From Nitrospira_G sp035457545 (GTDB lineage Bacteria; Nitrospirota; Nitrospiria; Nitrospirales; Nitrospiraceae), in contig DATIBM010000239.1 in the NCBI GenBank assembly GCA_035457545.1, positions 1 through 11,751 of the forward strand: a stretch of 11,751 bases of DNA, in the 5' to 3' direction. The position numbers were made by a program, and so were the translations under genes. The number at the start of each line of letters is the position of its first letter. The first letter of the stretch is position 1. Under the pieces are notes generated by a model. The model did not search any database. It saw only the letters and a list, made by a program, of their open reading frames with translations, and had not been told where the DNA came from. Positions 5,296 to 11,751 of this stretch are shown here, piece by piece.

Positions 5296-7728
5296 ATGGA
5301 CGTTCTGTACCACCTACTCATCCTCCCCATCGAACGTGCCATGGAGGTCATTCTGTCATGGTTCCATGCCGCGACCGGCAGCTATGGCTGTTCAATCTTT
5401 TTGCTCAGTCTGCTGATCAACGCGAGCCTTCTCCCCCTGTTTCATCTGGCCGAACGCTGGCAGGAAGCGGAACGCCGCGTCCAGCAGATCCTCAAGCCCA
5501 AATTGAAGGAGTTTCGCCAGGCCTTTTCGGGGGCGGAACGGCACGCGATGGTCCAGACGTTGTATCGGCAGATGGGCTATCGCCCCATCTATGCGATGCG
5601 CAGCAGCATCGGCCTGTTCCTTCAGTTGCCTTTCTGGATCGCTGCCTATCAACTCCTGAGTCGGTATGAGCCGCTGCAGGGCGCCTCCTTCCTCATCCTG
5701 GAGGATCTGGGAGAGCCGGACCGTCTGCTGTGGGGCGCGAACCTGCTCCCCTTCGTCATGACGGGACTGAATGTGGCGGCCGCGTTCGTCTATACGAAAA
5801 CCCTCAACCGTGCGGAGCAGATCCAGCCGCTGGTGCTCGCGGCCGTGTTTCTCGTCTTGCTGTACACGGCCCCGTCCGGTCTTCTGCTGTACTGGACCTT
5901 CAACAGCCTCTTCTCCCTGTTGAGGATCGTCGCCTACGCGCAACGCGAAGGGAGGTTCTCAGGGCTCGTCGGAGACTCGCGCGCGGATGACACGGAAGGT
6001 CTGGAACGTTGCAAGGACGGATCCGGAGAAAGAAGCTTTCGCCCTCCGATGCCGAGAGCGTGGCTCCCGGACCGCCGAACGATCTTGGAAAGCCCCTACC
6101 TGTTTGCCCTGTTGGCCGGCCTGTGGCCGATCGTGTTCTATGTGAGCAACAACTGGTTCATGATCGAGACGTCGAAGATCCCGCTCATCGTCGTGGCGGT
6201 CTCCGCGCTCTGCGGCCTGTCGTTGAGCCTGTGGTACCTCATGGTCGCCCGTATCTTTTGCAGCGGCGATCATCGGGAAAGGTCGCACGCGGCCCTGAGA
6301 AGCCTGGTCTTTGTGTCGGTTGTGGCGATGGCCTACTTGCTCAGACGAACGCTCATGCCGATGGCCGGGAACAACGCGGCTGTTTTTCTGGTTGGGGTAG
6401 TCTTCCTGGCGTTGGCCGTGGGGTGGTTGGCTCCGCGGGTGAGGCTTGCGCGTTTGAACCTGATGCTGGCGGCCATGGTTCTGGCGCACGTCGCGATGGG
6501 CGTCAACTCGGTGATCGCCTCAAAATCCGGCGCGATGGTGTTGTTCGATCTAGAGGACAGCGTGGAACGCCAGGCCGTCTATGCCAAGGTCAGGTTCGCC
6601 CGGACGCCCAATGTGTATTACATCGTGCCGGATGCCTATCCCAATGCCGAAGGGCTGAAAACGGTCTTCGGCCTGGATCCGGGCGAATTCTACGAGCGGC
6701 TGAAGGCGCAAGGGTTTGCGATCTATCCCTTTGCCTTGAGCAACTATATGTCGACGCTCGCCTCGATGAGTTCCATCTTGGGCATGGACCACCATTATTA
6801 TCGAGGGGGCATCGGCAACTTTGAGTTCCTGAACGCCCGGCAATTTATCGTGAGCGAGCAGAATCCCGTCGTGAAGATCTTTCGGAACAATGGATACCAG
6901 GTCCATTATGTCCATGAGACGGACTACCTGTTTTGGAATGGGTGTCTTGTCGACTCCTGCGTTCCCATCGGGGGCTGGGGGGAGTTCAGGGACATTCTGC
7001 TCGCGCCCAGCCTGAATGTCCTGCCGGTGCTTGGGGGCGAGGCGCCTTCAGCCGGCACAGGCCGGATCGGAGAGAGTCTCGATGATCTCAAACAGACTCG
7101 CCCGGCCTTTCTGGACAGGGTTCGAGCGCACATCGAGGCGATGTCACGGGAGGAGACGCCTCACTTCACCTATATTCACGGCAGCAGGCCGGGCCATAGC
7201 GTCCCGGGCGAACAAACGGCGGAGCAGTTGGCGGGCTTCCGTGACGAATTTCCCGAACGGATCCGACTCGCCAATGACGAGATCATGAACTTTGTGGAGC
7301 AGATCCTGACGCATGATCCGAACTCCGTGATTATCGTGAACGCCGACCATGGCGGGTGGGGCTACGGCAACTTCAATTACACGAAGGAGGACATCCTCGA
7401 TGACGTCCCCGATGGACTGCTGGCCTTGGACCATCTCGGGGCGCTGCTGGCAATACGGTGGCCGGATAATGGCTCGCCGCAGCATGCCATCGACATCCGA
7501 ACGAACGTGAACGTCTTTCCGCATCTGTTTGCGTATCTCAGCGACAGCCGCGACATTCTCAAGTTCAATGCGCGCGACGATGGCTACCTCGCCAGAGGGT
7601 GGGGCGTCAATCAAACGTTACGACTGGCGATGGAAGACGGCGCAATCCTGGAGCGCTTGCGCGAGCCGGAGCAGCGGCGGAAGATTCCTTCTCGGCGTGA
7701 CAGCCGGATGGCCGGACGGTTGCCGTAG
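5296..7728 (+). CDS. Fusion protein: YidC/Oxa1-like domain + five membrane segments + alkaline-phosphatase-superfamily domain
   Basis: 810 residues from ATG 5296. The frame also opens at ATG 5266, but 5296 aligns exactly with the start of the first YidC-like protein (MDVLY / MDLLY). Residues 1-211 align without gaps to that protein at about 79% identity (166 of 210 by hand count), including Asn42 in place of the YidC groove Arg. A hydrophilic linker spans about 216-262. Hydrophobic segments follow at about 265-283, 295-320, 335-350, 361-380 and 386-407, and the enzyme domain starts near 437. Its signatures are YYIVPDAYPN with Asp446, ALSNYMSTLASMSSIL with likely nucleophile Thr487, HGSRPGH with His628 and His634, and IIVNADHGGW with Asp684-His685. 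A YidC core ending inside plus five helices puts the enzyme domain outside. Outside the motifs it has little similarity to the enzyme encoded at 1952-4183, so it probably acts on a related but different substrate. Reading through 5920-6130 shows no stop, so the fusion is intact as given. Confidence 0.88.
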   Translation: MDVLYHLLILPIERAMEVILSWFHAATGSYGCSIFLLSLLINASLLPLFHLAERWQEAERRVQQILKPKLKEFRQAFSGAERHAMVQTLYRQMGYRPIYAMRSSIGLFLQLPFWIAAYQLLSRYEPLQGASFLILEDLGEPDRLLWGANLLPFVMTGLNVAAAFVYTKTLNRAEQIQPLVLAAVFLVLLYTAPSGLLLYWTFNSLFSLLRIVAYAQREGRFSGLVGDSRADDTEGLERCKDGSGERSFRPPMPRAWLPDRRTILESPYLFALLAGLWPIVFYVSNNWFMIETSKIPLIVVAVSALCGLSLSLWYLMVARIFCSGDHRERSHAALRSLVFVSVVAMAYLLRRTLMPMAGNNAAVFLVGVVFLALAVGWLAPRVRLARLNLMLAAMVLAHVAMGVNSVIASKSGAMVLFDLEDSVERQAVYAKVRFARTPNVYYIVPDAYPNAEGLKTVFGLDPGEFYERLKAQGFAIYPFALSNYMSTLASMSSILGMDHHYYRGGIGNFEFLNARQFIVSEQNPVVKIFRNNGYQVHYVHETDYLFWNGCLVDSCVPIGGWGEFRDILLAPSLNVLPVLGGEAPSAGTGRIGESLDDLKQTRPAFLDRVRAHIEAMSREETPHFTYIHGSRPGHSVPGEQTAEQLAGFRDEFPERIRLANDEIMNFVEQILTHDPNSVIIVNADHGGWGYGNFNYTKEDILDDVPDGLLALDHLGALLAIRWPDNGSPQHAIDIRTNVNVFPHLFAYLSDSRDILKFNARDDGYLARGWGVNQTLRLAMEDGAILERLREPEQRRKIPSRRDSRMAGRLP

Positions 7729-8196
7729 CATCGCAGCGTCCTCCACGAAACGGCGTGCCCACCGGCGGCCATCAAATGGAGCAGGAAGGCGGTTAACGGG
7801 CGGAACGAGGCAGCCTCATGGCCGTCAGGTAGCTCGGCAGGCCGGCCCTGCGACCGGCCGCCAGCCCCTGGCCGGACCATATTACCTGCTCGCCAACGGC
7901 ATCGTGCAACGAAGCCTCGGCGACTACCTGCCCAAAAAGAACTGATCATGGTAATAGTCTCGGCTGGCGAAGGGTAAGCGCTCCGGGTTCGCCACAATGC
8001 GCCGCCATGCTGGTCACTGGCTACAGCGCCGGTACCTGTCCCCCGTGCTCCTATGAGACCGCGACTCGGCGTCGCCATGCCGTCGCACTCGGCACTCTGT
8101 TGAGCTGATCCCTTCCTTACACGCCGTGGCGACCCCCTCCGCGCCCATCCCTTCCAGCCGAGGAGTAGTACGCAATATTGAATAGATGCTGAGTTT

Positions 8197-8210
8197 GCAA
8201 GTAGACTTGC
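8197..8210. repeat. Perfect 14-bp palindrome upstream of the GIY-YIG gene
   Basis: GCAAGT-AG-ACTTGC is a perfect dyad with 6-bp arms, about 90 bp before the ATG at 8299. It could be an operator half-site pair. It also lies within an open frame that runs into the gene, so it may be coding remnant. No matching -35/-10 pair was found beside it. Confidence 0.3.
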
Positions 8211-8288
8211 GTTCCAACAGATCATTGAGACTGCTGTGCTGGCGCACGAGCTGTCTATGGCGGTCTTGGTAGGTGGGCTTCCTATTCC

Positions 8289-8293
8289 GAGGG
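8289..8293 (+). promoter_or_regulatory. Ribosome binding site deciding the GIY-YIG start
   Basis: GAGGG lies 5 nt before ATG 8299. The in-frame alternatives GTG 8236 and ATG 8257 have weaker purine runs. The conserved domain begins three residues after the 8299 start, which also favours it. Confidence 0.45.
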
Positions 8294-8298
8294 CTTCC

Positions 8299-8610
8299 AT
8301 GCCTGCTTATGTTTATTTGATCGAAGAAGTGCCGATTGAAGGCGAGTCAACCGGACCGTGGACAAAGATCGGCTATTCCCAAAATCCACGAGAATGGCGG
8401 ATGGATGCAAATTTGAAACGGGGCAATCCTAGGGACATTCGTGTTGCGGCGGCGTTCGAATACCTAACCAATGGCGAAGCCTGGGCAGCCGAACAGGCCG
8501 CTCACAAGGCATTTGCGCACTGCGTGCGTCAGAAAGAATGGTTCCGCGTGTCATGGCCAGAGGTTGCGGCCTGGCTAGAATGTCGGGGAGGGAGACGTCG
8601 CATCTCCTAA
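8299..8610 (+). CDS. Small GIY-YIG superfamily protein (T5orf172 / Mug113-type)
   Basis: 103 residues from ATG 8299 to TAA 8608-8610. YVYLIEE at residues 4-10 is the first beta strand, corresponding to the GIY position. TKIGYSQNPREWRM follows at about 22-35, with Lys-Ile-Gly-Tyr at the YIG position and the Arg typical of the T5orf172 branch. EAWAAEQAAHKAF at about 61-73 holds the catalytic Glu and His, and EWFRV near 80 is the usual closing element. The domain fills the protein, with no DNA-binding extension. Members of this branch occur in phages, mobile elements and accessory regions, and some are nucleases; activity here is inferred only. It stands alone, with about 570 bp of gene-poor DNA before it and 219 bp after. 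The start could be earlier (GTG 8236 or ATG 8257), adding up to 21 residues. Confidence 0.75.
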   Translation: MPAYVYLIEEVPIEGESTGPWTKIGYSQNPREWRMDANLKRGNPRDIRVAAAFEYLTNGEAWAAEQAAHKAFAHCVRQKEWFRVSWPEVAAWLECRGGRRRIS

Positions 8611-8829
8611 CACCCTCTGCTACGGTGCGTCGGAATGCCCACGGAGAAAGGAGAGGACAGCTTGAATTGTTTGGTTGATCCTCGACTGTCTCGGCAACGG
8701 AACCAGAATGTCCCGCTAAAACCATCCTGCGAAGCGCTGAGGTTCCAGGGGCTGCGCTGCACTGGCAGGTCGCACTGACCTTAATAGGTAGGCGCATGGC
8801 CAAGTTCATTTCACATGGTGGAGTAACGG

Positions 8830-9150
8830 ATGTCTGCCTACGCAGTGGCCATCATTCGAGAGACGCGGTTTGGTCCTGAAATCAAGGAATATCTGGAGCG
8901 AATCGATGAAACTCTGAGCCCGTATGCCGGGAAGTTTCGGGTACACGGAGGTCCATATTACCCGCTGGAAGGTGCTTGGTCCGGAGACCTCGTCATGATT
9001 GAGTTCCCGAGCCTGGAGCAGGCCACACTCTGGTACCACTCGTCCGCCTACCGAGCCATTAAGCCATTACGCGCGAACAATACAAAGAGTGTCGTGTTCC
9101 TGGTAGCCGGTGTGCCAGATACGCACAAGGCCACCGATATTCTTGACTGA
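8830..9150 (+). CDS. DUF1330 family protein
   Basis: 106 residues, close to the family's usual length of about 95. A strong GGTGGAG site (8817-8823) lies 6 nt before the ATG. The whole chain follows the family pattern: EIKEYLERIDETLSPY in the first helix, KFRVHGG at about 37-43, DLVMIEFPSLEQATLWYHS at about 54-72, then AYRAIKPLR. This is a ferredoxin-like, dimeric alpha/beta-barrel-type fold of the dabb kind. It is cytoplasmic and of unknown biochemical role. The SDR pseudogene starts 62 bp downstream on the same strand, so the two may once have been co-transcribed. This gene shows no damage. Confidence 0.9.
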   Translation: MSAYAVAIIRETRFGPEIKEYLERIDETLSPYAGKFRVHGGPYYPLEGAWSGDLVMIEFPSLEQATLWYHSSAYRAIKPLRANNTKSVVFLVAGVPDTHKATDILD

Positions 9151-9212
9151 CTGTCCCACAGGGAGACTAACCCTTCGTTCCACCAAATCAGGAGGAAAGA
9201 AGAGTAAGTCAC

Positions 9213-10144
9213 ATGACGATTCAAGTCCTGAAGGGCAAGGTGGCGTTGGTCGCAGGGGCCACGCGCGGCGCCGGCCGCGGCATCGCGGTCGAATTGGGCG
9301 CCGCCGGCGCGACAGTCTAGGTGACCGGCGCAGCACTCGAACCGGACGCTCCGAGCTGAACCGTCCGGAGACCATCGAGGAAACGGCCGAACTGGTCACC
9401 GCACGGGGCGGCCCGGGTATTGCGATCCGATGCGACCACTCCGACGCGCGGCAGGTTCACGCGTTCGTCGAACGGATCAAGACGGAACAGGACGGGCGTC
9501 TCGATGTCCTGGTCAACGATATCTGAGGCGGCGACGTGCTGATGGAGTGGAAGCCGGTGTGGGAACACGCGCTCGACTCTGGGCTGCGCCTGCTCCGGCT
9601 CGCGATTGACACCCACATCATCACCAGCCATTACGCGCTGCCGCTGATGATCGGACGACGGCGCGGGCTCGTTGTCGAGGTCACGGATGGGGACGAGGAG
9701 ATGAACGCCTTGTTTCCCGATGAATACCGCGGCGGCTTCTTCTGCGATTTGATCAAGAAGACGGTGATCCAACTCGCCAAGACCCAAGCCGCCGAGCTGC
9801 GCCTTCATCATATTGCTGCCGTGGCCCTGACGCCGGGATTCCTTCGTTCCGAAGCTGTGCTCGACCACTTTGGAGTGACCGAGAAGAACTGGCGGGATGC
9901 GATAGCTAAAGATCAACACTTCGCTGCTTCGGAGACCCCCGCGTACATCGGTCGGGCCGTCGTCGCCCTGGCTTCCGACGAAAACATCTTGCGGCGAACG
10001 GGGCGGTCGTTGGCCACCTGGAACCTGGCCAAGGAGTACGGCTTCACCGATGCCGACGGCACCCAGCCCGATTGGGGAACCTACTTCAAGCAGAAGGTCG
10101 TTCCGCACCTCTCAAAAATTCTCGAAGATTTGTCGCAGTCATGA
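9213..10144 (+). pseudogene. Short-chain dehydrogenase/reductase (SDR), broken by nonsense and frameshift mutations
   Basis: Joined across the lesions, the gene would encode about 310 residues of an SDR from ATG 9213, with a GGAGG (9191-9195) somewhat far upstream. The NAD(P)-binding motif is GATRGAGRGIA near residue 16. Four defects are visible. Codon 36 is TAG (9318-9320). One base is lost at about 9327-9333, where TGRSTRTGRSEL is recovered only by changing frame. A TGA (9524-9526) stands where relatives have Trp (VNDI-W-GGD). The catalytic YxxxK reads CDLIK (Cys codon 9743-9745), so the active-site Tyr is lost. The rest, from 9536 to TGA 10142-10144, remains well preserved, including ALTPGFLRSEAVLDHFGVT, so decay looks recent. 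It follows the DUF1330 gene by 62 bp. Sequencing error could explain one lesion but hardly all four. Confidence 0.9.
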
Positions 10145-10158
10145 GTTCACCGGTTCAC

Positions 10159-10200
10159 CACTCCAGGCGGCTCCCGCCAGCGCGCCTGATTTCTGGAGTG
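10159..10200. repeat. Nested inverted repeat between convergent genes, possible bidirectional terminator
   Basis: CACTCCAG (10159-10166) pairs perfectly with CTGGAGTG (10193-10200). Inside it, GGCGG (10166-10170) and CCGCC (10174-10178) form a competing hairpin. It lies 15 bp after the plus-strand SDR stop and 38 bp beyond the minus-strand antitoxin stop. That position suits a shared terminator, but there is no clear T tract on either side. Confidence 0.4.
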
Positions 10201-10238
10201 AGGAAGCGTTAGAGCGGAGGCTCTTCCCTACCACCGCC

Positions 10239-10529
10239 CTATGAGGCTTTGGCGGTCTTGTGAATGAGTTCTGCCTGGACACGTTCGAGCACGAAGAGCT
10301 TGAGGAGGGTCTGGTAGGGAACGTCGCGTTTGTTGGCTAGGGTCTTAAGTTGTTCAAGAAGCGACTTCGGCAGCCGCAGCTAAATGGTTTCCGTCGACGG
10401 TTTCAACCGAGGGAACACCATTCTTCGGGCTTTGGTGTAGTCGATAAACTCCGTCGAATCGTGCGAGGCCCAAAACGCGGCTTCCTGTTGTTCACTCTTG
10501 AAGACCGGCCTTGTTTTGAGTTTCCTCAT
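10239..10529 (-). pseudogene. CopG/BrnA-type antitoxin gene interrupted by an amber codon
   Basis: On the minus strand, ATG (10527-10529) with GGGGA upstream opens a frame of 96 codons to TAG (10239-10241). It has one internal TAG at codon 50 (10380-10382). The first half reads MRKLKTRPVFKSEQQEAAFW then ASHDSTEFIDYTKARR and ends KPSTETI. The second half reads LRLPKSLLEQLKTLANKRDV then PYQTLLKLFVLERV. Both match CopG/BrnA-type antitoxins (DUF3680-like) in which a ribbon-helix-helix domain follows a toxin-binding region. The stop falls at the first strand of that domain (TI-stop-LRLP, where relatives usually have Ser), so the product would lack DNA binding. A BrnT-type toxin would be expected just upstream, yet the 88 bp there and the lipoprotein beyond do not encode one. 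This is an orphan, probably inactive remnant. No obvious in-frame ATG restart follows the stop. Confidence 0.8.
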
Positions 10530-10617
10530 AGTATGTTCCCCGTTCTTTAAGTCAATACTCATGCCCGACCCAAATCGACCCCATTGCCCCCATATCCATT
10601 CCGCCCGCGTGACGAGT

Positions 10618-10881
10618 TCAGTCAGAATAGCAACGCGCGGCTTGCTGTGGACAGCCGAACCAGGTGGGTGGACCCGGTTGCGTAGAGGAGGCCGGGAGGT
10701 CCCACGGTCCATACGGCCGGCGGGGATATTGTCCACCAGGATACTGGCTTCCGTACGGAGGCCTGTCGCCGTACATTTCGGAGTCCAAATCGGTCGTTCG
10801 CCGGGTCGGACCCGATGCGCATCCAATCTGCAGCGCCAAAGTGAGCACGCTTCCAACTATGATGAGCGTTCTCGGTTGCAT
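10618..10881 (-). CDS. Small putative lipoprotein
   Basis: 87 residues on the minus strand from ATG (10879-10881) to TGA (10618-10620). The N-terminus, MQPRTLIIVGSVLTLALQIG followed by CAS, has a basic start, a hydrophobic core and a lipobox (L-Q-I-G-C, Cys21), so it should be lipidated. The mature part is rich in Pro, Gly and Tyr (GDRPPYGSQYPGGQYPRRPYG) and ends with two more Cys, looking unstructured. Upstream in-frame ATGs at 10893 and 10962 are possible, but the 10881 start gives the best signal peptide. The ribosome site is weak. I recognise no family. The antitoxin remnant follows 88 bp downstream on the same strand. The frame could be partly decayed, since it overlaps other long open frames in this GC-rich DNA. 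Confidence 0.5.
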   Translation of the reverse strand: MQPRTLIIVGSVLTLALQIGCASGPTRRTTDLDSEMYGDRPPYGSQYPGGQYPRRPYGPWDLPASSTQPGPPTWFGCPQQAARCYSD

Positions 10882-10959
10882 GGTCTGTATCATGGCATCG
10901 CGCACTCCCAGTATCAAGCACGCGATCTGCAGATGCAGCGTGACCGCAACGGTTGGAAT

Positions 10960-10982
10960 CAACTTGGGTGAATCTCAAGTTG
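10960..10982. repeat. Inverted repeat upstream of the lipoprotein gene
   Basis: CAACTTG (10960-10966) and CAAGTTG (10976-10982) are perfect 7-bp arms around a 9-nt loop. The repeat lies about 80-100 bp before the lipoprotein start on the minus strand, within the 277-bp space after the helicase gene. It could be an operator or a weak hairpin. No T tract follows. The remainder of 10882-11158 shows nothing else. Confidence 0.35.
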
Positions 10983-11158
10983 GGGGTCAGAGGCTGAAGC
11001 TAGGGATCAGGTCCTCCAATTCACACGTTGATGAAGTGGATGAGGTGAACGCCATCCACAGATTACCGCCGGCTTCTGCGTTCTGACCCGCAGGCTCTCC
11101 ACCATTCACCCCCTTCTCAGCTCTCAGCGCTTCGGGCATGGCTCCTTGCGCGGGTTCC

Positions 11159-11751
11159 TCACCAGCCGCTCGGCGAGAGGAGATAGTCGAAGTCGGCCTT
11201 CGTCAGCACGCCCTGCCCGGCGCGGCGGACCACCCCGCCCATGACCGCGTCGTAGAGCTCCAGCTTGCGCTGTTTGAGCGCCATCATCTTTTCCTCGATG
11301 CTGTGGCGCATGAGAATCCGCACGACCGACACGGCGCGCTGTTGCCCGATCCGATGCGCGCGGTCCGAGGCTTGGTTCTCGACCGCCGGATTCCACCAGG
11401 GGTCCAGATGAAAGACGTAGGTCGCCCTGGTGAGGTTCAGGCCCTGCCCTCCCGCCTTGAGGCTGAGCAGAAACACCCCCGGCCGCTCGCCGGTTTGAAA
11501 GGCCTTCACGCGGCCCTTGCGCGCTGTTGCCGCGGTGGACCCATCGAGCCGCTGGTACGGCAGTTCGTGCCGGACGCAGGCTTCCTGCACGAGGTCCAGA
11601 AAACCGGTGAATTGTGAAAACACGAGTGCGCTGTGGCCCTCGTCCAGTAGGACGTGCAGCCGCTCCATCAGGAAATTGAGCTTGGGCGAGGATTCGTCGG
11701 CCCCGTGCGTCAGCAGGCGAGGCGACAGACAGACCTGGCGCAGCTTGAGGA
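11159..11751 (-). CDS. SNF2-family DEAD/DEAH-box helicase, C-terminal part
   Basis: About 197 residues on the minus strand, open at the right edge and ending at TGA (11159-11161). The visible part is the second RecA-like lobe. LKLRQVCLSPRLL is the segment that leads into it. ALVFSQFTGFLDLV is motif IV. RLDGSTAATARKGRVKAF follows, then LLSLKAGGQGLNLTRATYVF is motif V. DPWWNPAVENQASDRAHRIGQ is motif VI, with the arginine finger in DRAHRIGQ. The chain ends with the usual EEKMMALKQRKLELYDAVM helix and TKADFDYLLSPSGW. These proteins are ATP-driven DNA translocases. Bacterial members are HepA/RapA-like or unassigned, and the C-terminus here matches the common bacterial SNF2 type rather than RapA. 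No motif in the visible part is damaged. Confidence 0.95.
   Translation of the reverse strand, partial: LKLRQVCLSPRLLTHGADESSPKLNFLMERLHVLLDEGHSALVFSQFTGFLDLVQEACVRHELPYQRLDGSTAATARKGRVKAFQTGERPGVFLLSLKAGGQGLNLTRATYVFHLDPWWNPAVENQASDRAHRIGQQRAVSVVRILMRHSIEEKMMALKQRKLELYDAVMGGVVRRAGQGVLTKADFDYLLSPSGW

Larger units (their letters stand above)
7729..8298. other. Gene-poor stretch, possible gene remnants
   Basis: About 570 bp without a confident gene. A plus-strand frame ending at 7945 finishes with LLANGIVQRSLGDYLPKKN, which reads like a genuine protein C-terminus. Upstream of about 7870 the same frame turns into Arg/Gly-rich GC-driven sequence, so it may be the last piece of a decayed gene. 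I do not recognise the family. GC-rich GGCCGG repeats occur at about 7840-7875. From 8182 on, the frame of the next gene is open and protein-like (DAEFASRLAFQQIIE) but lacks an ATG before 8257. Confidence 0.4.

Noticed and set aside
5392..5943. Minus-strand open frame opposite the YidC-like domain of the fusion
   Set aside because: Similar frames occur opposite both YidC-like copies only because the copies are alike. The Gln/Arg-rich composition is not protein-like.
9318..10382. TAG read as sense (amber recoding), since both the SDR and the antitoxin contain internal TAG codons
   Set aside because: The SDR also has a frameshift, a TGA and loss of the catalytic Tyr, and several intact genes here end in TAG. 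Ordinary decay explains it.
10380..10856. Minus-strand frame of 158 codons that runs through the lipoprotein region into the first half of the antitoxin
   Set aside because: Only the last 49 codons look like protein, and they start at their own ATG with a ribosome site. The upstream part is out of frame with the lipoprotein and lacks family features.
11138..11617. Plus-strand open frame opposite the SNF2 helicase
   Set aside because: Antisense to strongly conserved helicase motifs; a shadow frame.

Overview
This is a GC-rich window from a Gram-negative-type bacterium. The style of the genes and the mix of short orphan genes would suit a Nitrospirota or similar environmental genome. No rRNA or other taxonomic marker is present, so that is a guess.

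Left half (1-7728): an envelope-biogenesis region. It opens with the 3' end of an unidentified gene, possibly a CDP-glycerol-glycerophosphotransferase-like or glycosyltransferase-like protein, closed by a good intrinsic terminator (246-270). Next comes a three-gene array: a class I SAM methyltransferase (356-1177), a short YidC/Oxa1-type membrane protein (1224-1955), and a polytopic alkaline-phosphatase-superfamily (sulfatase/EptA/LtaS-like) protein (1952-4183). The last two overlap by 4 bp (GTGA). After a gene-poor stretch of about 850 bp with small hairpins, a second module follows. It holds a decayed tail of the same methyltransferase (about 5063-5214) and then one 810-codon ORF (5296-7728). 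In that ORF a YidC-like domain, about 79% identical to the first copy, is fused to five more membrane segments and a different alkaline-phosphatase-superfamily domain.

The main observation is this split pair and fusion side by side. It implies that the YidC-like protein and the phosphatase/transferase-like enzyme work as one membrane unit. Both YidC-like copies have Asn where housekeeping YidC has the conserved groove Arg, so they are probably specialised paralogues. The two enzyme domains keep the metal ligands and a plausible Thr nucleophile. A periplasm-facing transfer or hydrolysis of a phospho-alcohol or sulfate group on a lipid or glycan is a reasonable inference. The substrate cannot be read from the sequence.

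Right half (7729-11751): an accessory, decaying region. It has a small GIY-YIG (T5orf172-type) protein, a DUF1330 protein, an SDR oxidoreductase pseudogene with several lesions, a CopG/BrnA-type antitoxin gene interrupted by an amber codon, a small putative lipoprotein, and the C-terminal part of an SNF2-family helicase running off the right edge on the minus strand. No tRNA, rRNA, CRISPR array or intact transposase was found.
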